The position numbers were made by a program, and so were the translations under genes. This document shows positions 8,040 to 17,208 of a stretch of DNA of 64,000 bases, in pieces. The notes beneath the pieces are model-generated. The model did no database searches. It was not told the DNA's origin and saw only the letters and a list, made by a program, of their open reading frames with translations. The stretch comes from UBA5314 sp039679855 (GTDB taxonomy: Bacteria; Bacillota; Syntrophomonadia; Syntrophomonadales; Syntrophomonadaceae), in contig JBDKUE010000008.1 of assembly GCA_039679855.1 (NCBI GenBank), forward strand, positions 1-64,000, given 5' to 3'. Positions within the stretch are counted from its first letter, which is position 1. Each line of letters begins with the position of its first letter.

Positions 8040-9935
8040 GTGTTTTTTAGAAAGTTGGGCAGGTTCGTTTTTGGGAAGAGTATGGCCAACAGCCAGCTGG
8101 GAGATGAAAAATTAAACGTTTTCTGGGGCATGCCGGTGTTGTCCAGTGATGCCATATCCTCCGTGGCCTATGCTGTTGAGGAAATATTGCGGGTGCTGGT
8201 TCCGGTTGCCGGCGCTTTATCCTTCTTATGGATGCCCAGGGTAGCCATAGCTATAATCTCATTGCTGCTGGTGTTGACTTTTTCCTACCGGCATGTGGTT
8301 AACGCCTACCCCGGAGGAGGCGGAGCTTACATGGTCGCCAAGGACAACCTGGGCACCATCTCCAGTCTGATTGCCGGGGCATCTTTATCAGTGGACTATA
8401 CCCTTACTGTGGCGGTTAGTATCTGCGCGGCCACTGCCGCCATTACCTCTGCTTTTCCAGGTTTTTATGAATACCGGGTGCTTATATCGATTGTAATAAT
8501 ACTCCTGCTGACGGTCGGCAACCTCAGGGGAATCCGTGAGTCAGCCCGCATCTTCAGCCTGCCCACCTATGTCTTTATTTTGTCGGTGGTCATCTTAATA
8601 ATTGCCGGGCTGAGCAGACACTGGTCAGGAATGCCTCCGGTAGTTTCGGTTCCCCCGGATCCCGCTTTCGCTTTGGGTACGGGTGCCATTACCGTGTTTG
8701 TGCTTTTGCGCTCTTTTGCATCGGGGTGCAGCGCCTTGACCGGAGTTGAAGCGGTAAGCAACGCGGTTCCCAACTTCAAGGAACCAGCCCAAAAAAATGC
8801 CCGGACCGTCTATATTCTTTTAGCCCTGGCTATCATAATCTGTTTTGGCGGTATAGCCTACCTGGCCCAGGCCTATAGTATTTCTCCCAACGCGAGATAC
8901 ACAGTTATAGCCCAGTTGACCATGGCGGTTTTCGGCACCAACTGGATGTTCTTTGTCATTTCCGCAACAACCGCCATAATTCTGGGAATGGCCGCCAATA
9001 CAGCCTTTGCAGGATTCCCCACCCTGCTCTCGGTCATCGCCCAGGATGGGTTTGTTCCCCGACAACTTTCCATGCGCGGCCACCGTCTCAACTATAATAA
9101 CGGCATTATTATGTTGAGCCTGGCAGCGGCCGCTCTGGTTTGGATTTTTAAAGCAGACACCCATTTGTTGATCAACCTGTATGCAGTGGGCGTCTTTACT
9201 TCGTTTACCCTGTCTCAAACCGGAATGGTGGTTCACTGGTGGAAAGAACATTCAACAGGCTGGCAGTACAAGGCCCTGGTAAATGGATTGGGAGCCCTGA
9301 CTACCGGTGTGGCGGTTGTGGTGATCAGTGTGACCAAATTCTCTGAAGGCGCCTGGATAGTATTCGTGGTAGTACCAGCTATAATTGGGATTATGCTGAA
9401 GATCAAGAGGCATTATAAATCAATCGCCAATCAGCTGGATATCCCCAATGAGCTCTTGCCTCAGCTGAATTTCACCGCCAGCTATTCCCATCACGTCATC
9501 GTTCCCATTGACAGCCTCAATGCCATGGTTGTCAAGGCTCTGCGCTACGCCCGCAGTATTACCCCCAACGTGGAGGCATTTCACGTGGAAATTCATGAGG
9601 GGGAGGCCGATAAACTGCGTCGCAAGTGGGCTTTACTCAACACTGACATACCCTTGATTGTAAAGTCCTCACCCTACCGGGAGGTGGTAAATCTCCTGAC
9701 CCAATACATTGATTCCGAAGAGCATGGCTCCCAACCCGGGGATGTCATTACCGTTCTTTTACCCCAGTTTTTTGTCTCCCATCGCTGGGAAATGTCCCTG
9801 CACAACAATACAAGTCTTTTTATCGCCAACGCCATGCTGAAAAAGCGCAATGTAATTGTGTCAATTATTCCGTTCTACCTGGACGATATTAAGGCCTATC
9901 GCTCGGCCAAAAAGGCTGAACTAAAGCCCCAATAG
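8040..9935 (+). CDS. kimA: KimA-type potassium importer (APC superfamily)
   Basis: A 631-residue APC-superfamily K+/H+ symporter with 12 expected membrane helices and a cytosolic C-terminal domain of about 150 residues. Diagnostic stretches shared with Bacillus KimA (formerly YdaO) are LSSDAISSVAYAVEEIL, AYPGGGGAYMVAKDNLG, SVDYTLTVAVS, GCSALTGVEAVSNAVPNFK, and in the tail YRSLVHP-like YREVVNLLTQYI and LLPQFFVSHRWEMSLHNN. KimA gives high-affinity K+ uptake and in Bacillus is repressed through c-di-AMP; no c-di-AMP riboswitch is visible upstream here. The GTG start is 9 nt after GGAAGGAAGG. KdpD/KdpE-like regulators and a K+ exporter follow, which supports the assignment. Confidence 0.88.
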   Translation: MFFRKLGRFVFGKSMANSQLGDEKLNVFWGMPVLSSDAISSVAYAVEEILRVLVPVAGALSFLWMPRVAIAIISLLLVLTFSYRHVVNAYPGGGGAYMVAKDNLGTISSLIAGASLSVDYTLTVAVSICAATAAITSAFPGFYEYRVLISIVIILLLTVGNLRGIRESARIFSLPTYVFILSVVILIIAGLSRHWSGMPPVVSVPPDPAFALGTGAITVFVLLRSFASGCSALTGVEAVSNAVPNFKEPAQKNARTVYILLALAIIICFGGIAYLAQAYSISPNARYTVIAQLTMAVFGTNWMFFVISATTAIILGMAANTAFAGFPTLLSVIAQDGFVPRQLSMRGHRLNYNNGIIMLSLAAAALVWIFKADTHLLINLYAVGVFTSFTLSQTGMVVHWWKEHSTGWQYKALVNGLGALTTGVAVVVISVTKFSEGAWIVFVVVPAIIGIMLKIKRHYKSIANQLDIPNELLPQLNFTASYSHHVIVPIDSLNAMVVKALRYARSITPNVEAFHVEIHEGEADKLRRKWALLNTDIPLIVKSSPYREVVNLLTQYIDSEEHGSQPGDVITVLLPQFFVSHRWEMSLHNNTSLFIANAMLKKRNVIVSIIPFYLDDIKAYRSAKKAELKPQ

Positions 9936-10019
9936 AAATTAGAGTTCCGAGTACTGGAACGCAGCACCCTTTATGGCTAATATATAATTATCAATCGCCT
10001 GAAGGATCCGGAGGCCATT

Positions 10020-11624
10020 ATGACCGATTATAGGGAATATGATGTTGAGGCCGATTCCGTAACATCTGGAGAAAAAACGGATCATAAAATCCCCTGGTGG
10101 GAAAAAAAGACCTGGTCAGTGGTAGTTTCGCTGATTATGGTTGTCCTGGTCACAATGCTTGGCAAAAGGTATGGCGATTACCTGGGAGTTACCAATATGG
10201 GAATGCTTTACCTGCTCCCGGTGGTCTTTGCCTCAGCTCGCCTGGGAGTCACCCCTTCAGCGATAATAGCCCTTGTCAGCGTGGCCTCCTTTGACATCTT
10301 TTTCGTTCCGCCGGTTTACAGGCTGACCGTTAACGATGTGCGCTACCTGATTACCTTCGCCGTTTTTATGGTAGTCGCTTTCACCACCGGCAATATTGCC
10401 GACCATCTACGGTTCCGAATGAAGGAAGCCCTTCACCGTGAAACCAGAACCAGGGCTCTTTATAATCTGGCCCGGGGATTGTCAGCGGTGAGCGATATGG
10501 ATCTTTTGGCCCGCAAAGTGGTTGACCATGTTTCGCAGACCATTGCCACCGAAGTAGCCCTGTACCTACCTGAAACAGACTCCTTAAAAATCGCAGCTGC
10601 CAGCAGAGCCTTCAGCGATCTGGTTTTAGGCCCCACCGATCTGGCTGCTGCCGAATGGGCTTATAATAATTCCCAACACAGTGGAGTGGGAACAGATGCC
10701 TTCCCGGGGGCCAAGGGATTCTACCTGCCGGTGCAAACCGAGACCAAGACTTTGGGAGTTCTGGGGGTTAAACCAACCCGGCAGCTCTTTTCACCAGAGC
10801 AAACCGACCTTTTGGAGGCCCTGACCGGTTTAGCCGCTCTAGCCATTTTGCGATTACAACTGGCCGCAGAAGCTCAGGCGATAAAAGCACTGGAAGAAAG
10901 CGAGCGTCTTCGTTCAGCGCTGTTCAATTCGGTCTCCCATGAGATGAAGACCCCGCTGGCGTCCATCCTGGGTGCGGTATCCAGCCTGGTTGATGACGGG
11001 GACCTTTATAACGAGGTACAAAAAAGCACCCTTCTCACCAGCATAAAACATGGCGCCCTGCGCATGAACCGGGTGGTGGGCAATCTATTGGACATGGCCC
11101 GGCTGGAAAGCGGCTACATCCGCCTGCACACCGATTGGTGCGACATACAGGATATTGTTGGAGTTACCCTGCGGGAAAACCGTGATATACTGCACGAGCA
11201 CCGGATAAAGGTAAACATTCCCGATAATATCAGTTTGATCAAAGTAGACTATGCCTTGATCGAACAGGTTCTTACCAACCTTTTGCACAACGCGGTCAAG
11301 TATTCCCCGGGCGGAAGTGAAATAGAGTTATCTGTTCAAGAGGCAGCCGGTGAACTGAATGTCTCCATAGCTGATCAAGGCCCCGGGGTGGCTGCATCTG
11401 ATGAAGAAAGGATTTTTGATAAATTCTACCGGCTTCAATCGCCCGGCAATATCAGTGGAACCGGGTTGGGGCTTTCCATCTGTCGAGGCATTATTGAAGC
11501 CCACCAGGGCTTTATATGGGCCAAAAGCCGGTCAGGCGGCGGGCTCCTGGTGAACTTCACCCTGCCAGTCGCTAATAATACGGCAATAGGCTCCGGGTAC
11601 CATTATCAGGGGGTGGATAATTGA
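10020..11624 (+). CDS. KdpD-like sensor histidine kinase lacking the N-terminal Kdp/USP domain
   Basis: A 534-residue membrane kinase. Residues 30-130 carry the four-helix DUF4118 membrane domain (NMGMLYLLPVVFASARLG), followed by a GAF-like region (145-280), a HisKA domain with H307 in SVSHEMKTPLAS, and HATPase with N424, D452 (DQGPG) and GTGLGLS. Full KdpD is about 900 residues and begins with a KdpD sensor plus USP domain; both are missing here, and the native ATG (GGAGG 5 nt upstream) leaves no room for them. It probably senses K+ or turgor through the membrane and GAF parts and phosphorylates the KdpE one base downstream. No kdpFABC is in the window. Confidence 0.9.
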   Translation: MTDYREYDVEADSVTSGEKTDHKIPWWEKKTWSVVVSLIMVVLVTMLGKRYGDYLGVTNMGMLYLLPVVFASARLGVTPSAIIALVSVASFDIFFVPPVYRLTVNDVRYLITFAVFMVVAFTTGNIADHLRFRMKEALHRETRTRALYNLARGLSAVSDMDLLARKVVDHVSQTIATEVALYLPETDSLKIAAASRAFSDLVLGPTDLAAAEWAYNNSQHSGVGTDAFPGAKGFYLPVQTETKTLGVLGVKPTRQLFSPEQTDLLEALTGLAALAILRLQLAAEAQAIKALEESERLRSALFNSVSHEMKTPLASILGAVSSLVDDGDLYNEVQKSTLLTSIKHGALRMNRVVGNLLDMARLESGYIRLHTDWCDIQDIVGVTLRENRDILHEHRIKVNIPDNISLIKVDYALIEQVLTNLLHNAVKYSPGGSEIELSVQEAAGELNVSIADQGPGVAASDEERIFDKFYRLQSPGNISGTGLGLSICRGIIEAHQGFIWAKSRSGGGLLVNFTLPVANNTAIGSGYHYQGVDN

Positions 11625-11625
11625 C

Positions 11626-12306
11626 ATGGGTGCCAAAATACTGGTTATAGATGATGAAGTGGAAATACGTCGCTTGCTCAAGGTCGGGCTAACCGCGCAC
11701 GGATATGATTTCATAGAAGCAGCCAGTGGCAAAGACGGTATAGTTCAAGCCGCGACCCTGCGTCCCGACATTGTAGTACTGGATATGGGGCTGCCCGATT
11801 TAGAAGGATTGTCGGTGGTAAGTGAGATCAGGGAATGGAGCCAGGTGCCCATAATCATTCTTTCGGTTCGGGGGCACGAACACGACAAGGTTAAGGCATT
11901 GGATTTGGGAGCCGATGACTACCTGACCAAACCCTTCAGTATGAGCGAGCTGATGGCCCGCATTCGGGTTGCCCTGCGCCACCAGGGCAATATCAAAGAT
12001 GAACCGGTTATTCAAATAGGAGAATTGTATGCCGATCTTTCTCGCCGCCTGGTTAAGATGGCCGGAAATGAGGTCCATCTCACCCCCATAGAATATGACC
12101 TTTTAAAAATACTGCTAACCAATGCCGGGAAAGTGGTCACTCATGGCTATCTACTGACCAGCATCTGGGGTGGCGACAGTCAGGAATACTCTCAATATCT
12201 GCGCATATATATCAGCCACTTGCGAAAAAAGATCGAGCTTGATCCCAACCAGCCCAAGCTTATTTTGACCGAACCGGGGGTGGGTTACAGGCTGGCGGTT
12301 ATCTAA
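11626..12306 (+). CDS. kdpE: KdpE-family response regulator
   Basis: A 226-residue OmpR/PhoB-class regulator. The receiver domain has the acidic pocket D9-D10, phospho-acceptor D53 (VVLDMGLPD), the switch Ser79 and K101 (LTKPF). A winged-helix DNA-binding domain follows (LTPIEYDLLKILL ... ISHLRKKIELDP). Its ATG lies one base past the kinase stop, so the two are translationally linked. It likely controls kimA, the antiporter, or both. KdpE members often keep the GADDYLTKPF stretch seen here. Confidence 0.93.
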   Translation: MGAKILVIDDEVEIRRLLKVGLTAHGYDFIEAASGKDGIVQAATLRPDIVVLDMGLPDLEGLSVVSEIREWSQVPIIILSVRGHEHDKVKALDLGADDYLTKPFSMSELMARIRVALRHQGNIKDEPVIQIGELYADLSRRLVKMAGNEVHLTPIEYDLLKILLTNAGKVVTHGYLLTSIWGGDSQEYSQYLRIYISHLRKKIELDPNQPKLILTEPGVGYRLAVI

Positions 12307-12339
12307 CATCCTGCTCACCGCGAATCCCCCTTAAAGCCA

Positions 12340-12391
12340 GGTAGACAGTCCATATGGCTGCGTTTTATGGGCTTTAGCGGCACTGTCTACC
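12340..12391. terminator. Hairpin after kdpE
   Basis: 10-bp perfect outer stem (12340-12349 with 12382-12391) around a GC-rich inner fold. There is no T-run, so termination is uncertain. Confidence 0.4.
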
Positions 12392-12535
12392 CCCCATTGG
12401 CCGGACAGGCCGAGAATATGGTATATTATATGTAATAAAACCTTTTTAATTGATTATGATCGTGTAAAATCGGTCATTTGTTTTTCACTTCAGTTTCTAG
12501 CACGGGTTCATGAGTAACTGACTATTTTTTTAGGG

Positions 12536-12563
12536 GTAGTCCTTTAGCAGGACTGCTTTTTTA
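12536..12563 (+). terminator. Terminator or attenuator just upstream of the K+ antiporter gene
   Basis: 7-bp stem (12536-12542 with 12550-12556) and seven T residues, ending 27 bp before the TTG start at 12591. Its position inside the leader suggests attenuation as much as termination of kdpE. Confidence 0.7.
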
Positions 12564-12590
12564 ACATCCAGATATAAGGGGAGTATTGAA

Positions 12591-14585
12591 TTGGAAATAC
12601 ACCTGCTCAATGATATTGTGCTCATATTTGGTCTTGCCATCGCTGTAATATATCTATGCCAAAAGCTGAAAATCCCCAGCATGGTAGGGCTTCTTATAAC
12701 CGGTGTCCTGGCCGGGCCTCACGGATTGGCCCTGGTTAAGGACGTGGCAACCGTTGACGCTCTGGCCGAACTGGGAATTATACTATTGCTTTTTACCATC
12801 GGTATGGAGTTCTCTTTGCAGAAGCTGGTGCAAATAAGGAAAAGCGTCTTTCTAGGAGGCGCTTTGCAGGTACTGGTCACCACCCTGGCGACCATGTTTA
12901 TAGTTATTAAAACAGGCTACTCCTGGGAAGTAGGCGTATTTATCGGTTTTCTGGTATCGCTCAGCAGCACCGCCATAGTATTGAAGCTTCTTCAAGACCG
13001 TTCTGAAATAGACACGCCCTATGGCCGCAATACTCTGGGAATTCTGATCTTTCAGGATATTGTCATAATTCCTATGATTCTCTTAGCCCCTATACTGGCC
13101 AAAACCAGTGGAACGGCTGCCGGACCGGTGTGGGTTTTATTGCTCAAAGTAGTCCTGGTGCTGGGCTTTTTATTTGTCAGCTCCCGCTGGGTAGCCCCCT
13201 ACCTGTTGTACAAGATCGCCCGCCAGCAGAACCGGGAACTCTTCCTGATAAGCATTATAACCATGGGGCTGGCGGTAGCCTGGCTGACTTCCAGCATCGG
13301 GCTTTCTATTTCCCTGGGGGCCTTTCTGGCCGGCTTAATAATATCCGAATCGGAATACAGCCACCAGGCTCTGGGCAACATCCTTCCCTTTCGCGACGTT
13401 TTTACCAGCATCTTCTTTGTTTCAGTCGGCATGCTCTTCAACATGGGAACCTTTTTGCACAACCCGGCCGCCTTCACCGGTGCCGCCCTGGGGGTTCTGA
13501 TCGCTAAAGCTCTCCTGGCCGGTCTGGTAGTTTTAGCCCTGGGCTTTCCTCTGCGCACGGCGGTTTTAGCCGGGATTGCCCTGAGTCAGGTGGGAGAATT
13601 CTCATTTATTCTCTCCCGGGTTGGATTGCAATACCAGCTGCTGAGCGACAGCTTTTACCAGATGTTTATAATCGTCTCGGTTCTCACCATGGCCATTACC
13701 CCCTTCAGCATTACATTCGCGCCCCGGGTTGCCCGGGTAATGCTGAAACTGCCCCTACCAGCCCGGTTGAAATCCGGTATAAAAGACACCCAGGAAACAG
13801 AAGTGCAGCAGCTAAATGATCACCTGGTAATTATCGGCTTCGGGGTAAACGGCAAGAATTTGGCCCTGGCGGCTTCCGCATCCGGAATACCCTACCTGGT
13901 TATTGAGATGAATCCTGATATTGTCAGAAAAGAAAGGCAAAATGATGAACCCATATTTTTTGGCGATGCCACCCATCGCGAAGTGCTTGATCAGGTCAAT
14001 CTAAACGGGGCTAGAGTTGTAGTGGTGGCCATATCCGATCCAGCTGCTACCATTAGGGTAACTGATCTGATTCACAAAATCTATCCCAGTGTCCATATCA
14101 TTGTCCGCACTCGCTATATCCAGGAGATTCACCCACTGTATACAGTTGGCGCCAACGAGGTCATTCCGGAAGAATTCGAGACCTCTGTGGAGATATTCTC
14201 TTTGGTGCTCAAGAAATATATGGTTCCCAAAGTGGATATCGAAAGGTTTATTGCCGAAATCAGGGCCGACGGCTATGAAATGCTGCGCAGCCTGTCAAAA
14301 AAATCGCCCAGCCTTCAGGATATCAAGCTTCACTATCACGATGCGGAAATGATTACCATCCGGGTTGACGGCAGCTCTCCAATAGCCGGCAAGACACTCA
14401 AGGAAATTGACCTGCGAATTAAATTCGGAGTGACGGTTCTACTTATTCAGCGGGGTTCGGAAACCATCATAAATCCAAGTGGAGACGAGCGGATAGAAGC
14501 CGAGGACCAGGCCGTGTTGCTTGGGACGCCCGAACTTATCACCGGCGCTTCCTGGCTCTTTGGAGATCCGGATAGGGAGGATTAG
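12591..14585 (+). CDS. KefB-type K+/H+ antiporter (CPA2) with RCK domains
   Basis: A 664-residue protein. Residues 1-380 form the CPA2 membrane domain (about 12 helices; GVLAGPHGL, TIGMEFSLQKL, SLSSTAIVLKLL, LGAFLAGLIISES, ALSQVGEFSFIL). Residues about 405-525 are an RCK_N/TrkA-N Rossmann domain (IIGFGVNGKNLA, with acidic end VIEMNPD and GDATHREVL), and about 575-660 are RCK_C/TrkA-C (IRVDGSSPIAGKTLKEIDL ... LLGTPE). Such proteins expel K+ (or Na+) in exchange for H+, gated by nucleotide or c-di-AMP bound to the RCK part. The TTG start follows AAGGGGAG. With kimA and kdpDE it completes a K+ uptake/efflux set. Confidence 0.92.
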   Translation: MEIHLLNDIVLIFGLAIAVIYLCQKLKIPSMVGLLITGVLAGPHGLALVKDVATVDALAELGIILLLFTIGMEFSLQKLVQIRKSVFLGGALQVLVTTLATMFIVIKTGYSWEVGVFIGFLVSLSSTAIVLKLLQDRSEIDTPYGRNTLGILIFQDIVIIPMILLAPILAKTSGTAAGPVWVLLLKVVLVLGFLFVSSRWVAPYLLYKIARQQNRELFLISIITMGLAVAWLTSSIGLSISLGAFLAGLIISESEYSHQALGNILPFRDVFTSIFFVSVGMLFNMGTFLHNPAAFTGAALGVLIAKALLAGLVVLALGFPLRTAVLAGIALSQVGEFSFILSRVGLQYQLLSDSFYQMFIIVSVLTMAITPFSITFAPRVARVMLKLPLPARLKSGIKDTQETEVQQLNDHLVIIGFGVNGKNLALAASASGIPYLVIEMNPDIVRKERQNDEPIFFGDATHREVLDQVNLNGARVVVVAISDPAATIRVTDLIHKIYPSVHIIVRTRYIQEIHPLYTVGANEVIPEEFETSVEIFSLVLKKYMVPKVDIERFIAEIRADGYEMLRSLSKKSPSLQDIKLHYHDAEMITIRVDGSSPIAGKTLKEIDLRIKFGVTVLLIQRGSETIINPSGDERIEAEDQAVLLGTPELITGASWLFGDPDRED

Positions 14586-14586
14586 T

Positions 14587-14751
14587 ATGTATCCATATTT
14601 TTTAGCGGCAGCCATGGCCGCCTTTTTTCCCAAAGTAAAATGCCCCCGCTGCCAGAGAGAGCAGCTGGTTACCAAAAAACTGCTCAAAGAAGGCTACCGC
14701 TGCAAATTCTGTGGCAAGGTAACCATCCCGCCCCAGGGCTCTAAAAAGTAG
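14587..14751 (+). CDS. Small zinc-ribbon protein, 54 residues
   Basis: CPRC at 19-22 and CKFC at 39-42, with a GYRCKFCGK knuckle, form a rubredoxin-like zinc ribbon after a short Ala-rich N-terminus. ATG 14587 has AGGGAGG 6 nt upstream and lies one base past the antiporter stop, so the two are probably co-translated. The role is unknown. Similar tiny ribbon proteins act as adaptors or metal buffers, and many zinc-ribbon proteins occur elsewhere in this window. Confidence 0.8.
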   Translation: MYPYFLAAAMAAFFPKVKCPRCQREQLVTKKLLKEGYRCKFCGKVTIPPQGSKK

Positions 14752-14883
14752 CGGATTATAGAATTACTCTCTAGCCCCTGGCCGGTATAAGAGTCAGGCA
14801 CCCCGGCTACCTGTTCCGTGGTGCCCCAAATTATAGACCGCTTTTCACCTTGTTTTGTTACAATTACCTGCAGTCCGGTTCTC

Positions 14884-15657
14884 CTAACGACCGCTAAATA
14901 CAGGTTTGCGCTTCTCCAGGAAGGCGTTAACCGCTTCCGAAAAATCTTCAGTTCCACAGCAAAAGGTTGACTGGGCCTGTTCAAAAAGAAGCCCTGCCAT
15001 TACGCTGCTTTCCGCAGCCAGGTTGATGCCCTGTTTGGCAAAACGTATGGCCGCCGGGGGCAATGCGGCCATTTTCTCGGCTATTCTCATAGCTCGCTCC
15101 ATTAGCTGGCATCTCAGAACCATAACCTCAATCAAGCCAATGCGCAGGGCTTCCGCCGCATCAATTTCCTCGCATCCCATAATCAATCGTTTGGCCTGGC
15201 CGATGCCAACCAGTTTAGTCAGGCGAACGGTTCCACCCATATCAGGTGAAAGTCCGAAACGAACCTCGGGAATAGCAAACCTGGCATCCTCGGACGCCAC
15301 CCTCATATCACACCCCAATATGAGCTCCACCCCCGAGCCATAGCACAGCCCTTGAACAGCAGCAATAACCGGGACAGGCATTTCCTGCCAGCGGCTGTAA
15401 AGGCGCTGCAGCCAGCTCAACCTGTCTAAAATGAACTGAGAATCAACCTGCTTTAGCATGTTCAGGTCAACTCCAACTGTAAAGTGCTCACCGGTGGCGC
15501 TTACCACCACGGCCCGAATGGAGCGGTCCTGGGCAATCCGCGTCTGACATTCTTCCAACTCCGCAAACAATTCCATATTGGTTGCGTTTAAAGCCTGGGG
15601 CCGGTTTAAGGTTACCACCCCGATGCCCTCGTTTTGGGTAAACAACAGATGCTGCAT
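14884..15657 (-). CDS. Enoyl-CoA hydratase/isomerase family protein (crotonase)
   Basis: A 257-residue crotonase-fold enzyme acting on acyl-CoA thioesters in the cytosol. The oxyanion-hole motifs EHFTVGVDL and GLCYGSGVEL and the active-site stretch FAIPEVRFGLSPDMGGTVRL are present. The Glu of PEV and the Asp of SPDMGG are placed as in dienoyl-CoA isomerases, so isomerase activity is as likely as hydration. ATG 15657 is chosen over TTG 15663 because the GAGGAGG ribosome site would be too close to the latter. It stands alone, and no beta-oxidation genes lie next to it. Confidence 0.9.
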   Translation of the reverse strand: MQHLLFTQNEGIGVVTLNRPQALNATNMELFAELEECQTRIAQDRSIRAVVVSATGEHFTVGVDLNMLKQVDSQFILDRLSWLQRLYSRWQEMPVPVIAAVQGLCYGSGVELILGCDMRVASEDARFAIPEVRFGLSPDMGGTVRLTKLVGIGQAKRLIMGCEEIDAAEALRIGLIEVMVLRCQLMERAMRIAEKMAALPPAAIRFAKQGINLAAESSVMAGLLFEQAQSTFCCGTEDFSEAVNAFLEKRKPVFSGR

Positions 15658-16106
15658 AAGCAATACCTCCTCCTCTTTACCCCAACAGTGGTACTCTCCG
15701 ACGTCGGCGACTTTTTATCTGGTTGATCATCAGCAAAATCCGGGCCATTATTTTAAGGTAGGAATTAAACTACGTAATATCGGTGGTAGACTCCATCACG
15801 GGTGTGCAGTAACTGAGTCAATCTGACTGATACCGGGCTTTATATGAGATATCATGATACAGTATGTTAGGAAATCTCACTATTCTTATGGCAGCTTGCA
15901 TTGCTCGGTTTTTAGAAGTTGAAAAGGCTGGAACGGTTGCCCGATGAATTGTTATGAAATACAGCAGTATTGGACTTCTTTACAGTAAAAGATGCCTATC
16001 AATTACGACCAGGCATCTCCTTTCCAGGGGATAGCATGCAACTCCCCGCTTATATATATAATACCTCTTTTTACAGTAATGCGTGTCATATTAAAGCCTA
16101 AATCTA
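15658..16106. other. Intergenic region with a plus-strand hairpin
   Basis: No gene recognised. A hairpin AGATGCCT/AGGCATCT (15990-15997 with 16011-16018) followed by CCTTTCC resembles a weak plus-strand terminator although no plus-strand gene precedes it. The rest is AT-rich with no readable ORF. Confidence 0.4.
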
Positions 16107-16988
16107 TCAAACCCTGTAATAGAGTCCTTCTGCACACGCCAGCCTCCCCATTTTGATCAAGCGCTCCAGGTGTTTTAACACCCCGTGTTTATTAAAATAC
16201 TTCTGGTAATAGGCAAACTCCAGGCGCGGAATGAGAAAGTTATGTTCATCAGCCAGGTCGTCTAAACTCCGGGGAGCTGAAATAGATCGATAGATCCTTT
16301 CTTCTTTGGATATAACCTTGTCCCTATAGGCAAGAAACTTGGCGTGTAAATCTCCTTTGACCAGGCCGTTGTGGCCGGCAATGACCATGGTCGGCTTGAG
16401 GTCCATACACCTCTGAATAGACCCCAGCAGGTCGTCTATATCGCTGCACAGGTGGGCGTAAAAAGGCCCTAAAGGGCCCAGATCAATATCAGCGCTGAAC
16501 AAGATGTCATTTTCCTCATCATAAAATGAGCAGTGCCCGGGTGTGTGCCCCGGAGTATGAATCACCCTCAATTTGATACGTCCAAAGTCCAAAAGTTCTC
16601 CATCAACAATCTCCCTGTCCACTGTTCTGGACTGCAGGCCAAAATGCTCGGCCAGCTTCCTTCCCAGTTGCTCCCCTTCGAACATGTGAAAACCGTACAT
16701 GTCAAGATAAGTCTGAACCGACCTTATTCCCGGGGCATCCAGACCGTGGCACCACAGTTGGACCGGCCCCAGTTCACCCGTATTCCCCGTGTGGTCCAGG
16801 TGCATATGAGTATGGAGCAAAACATCCAACCCGTGTGCTTTAAGTTTAGCGGCCAGGTCCGAACCGCAGCTGCTGTCCATAAGCACCTTCATCTCATCAT
16901 CAAACAGGACGCAGGTGCAGTACGGGAAATTGCCATTGCCAGGAACTTTGAGGACTTTTATATAACGGTTGATTGACTCGAACATCAT
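16107..16988 (-). CDS. MBL-fold metallo-hydrolase
   Basis: A 293-residue hydrolase with the HxHxDH zinc motif HTHMHLDHTG, TPGHTPGHCSFY, SADIDLG (bridging Asp) and AGHNGLVKG (final His), giving the full two-metal site. The C-terminal 70 residues form a helical cap (RLEFAYYQKYFNKHGVLKHLERL). The first ATG of the ATGATG pair (16988) follows GAGGGGGG. It shares general family and C-terminal cap style with the MBL protein at 3623 but is clearly diverged. The substrate is unknown. Confidence 0.9.
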   Translation of the reverse strand: MMFESINRYIKVLKVPGNGNFPYCTCVLFDDEMKVLMDSSCGSDLAAKLKAHGLDVLLHTHMHLDHTGNTGELGPVQLWCHGLDAPGIRSVQTYLDMYGFHMFEGEQLGRKLAEHFGLQSRTVDREIVDGELLDFGRIKLRVIHTPGHTPGHCSFYDEENDILFSADIDLGPLGPFYAHLCSDIDDLLGSIQRCMDLKPTMVIAGHNGLVKGDLHAKFLAYRDKVISKEERIYRSISAPRSLDDLADEHNFLIPRLEFAYYQKYFNKHGVLKHLERLIKMGRLACAEGLYYRV

Positions 16989-17146
16989 AACCCCCCTCAA
17001 TCTATTATGCAACAATTCGAGGAAACTCGCCTATGAAAAGCTCCTGCTAAGCTCAGTAAAAACCACCTTACCACACCCCGGTTTGAGGATGCTTCTATTG
17101 ATAAGATTATAAAGCCGTCCGCTAAATCCTAAATTTATCATGGTTA

Positions 17147-17176
17147 AAGCCCTTCCCCGGCGGGAAGGGCTTTTTG
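17147..17176. terminator. Intrinsic terminator between two minus-strand genes
   Basis: 11-bp perfect stem (17147-17157 with 17162-17172), CGGC loop. The T tail is better on the plus strand (TTTTT), but it sits just downstream of the minus-strand NlpC/P60 gene, where a CTTTAAC tail remains. Confidence 0.75.
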
Positions 17177-17208
17177 AGACGTAAATTAGCTTCATCAACT
17201 CCTACTAT

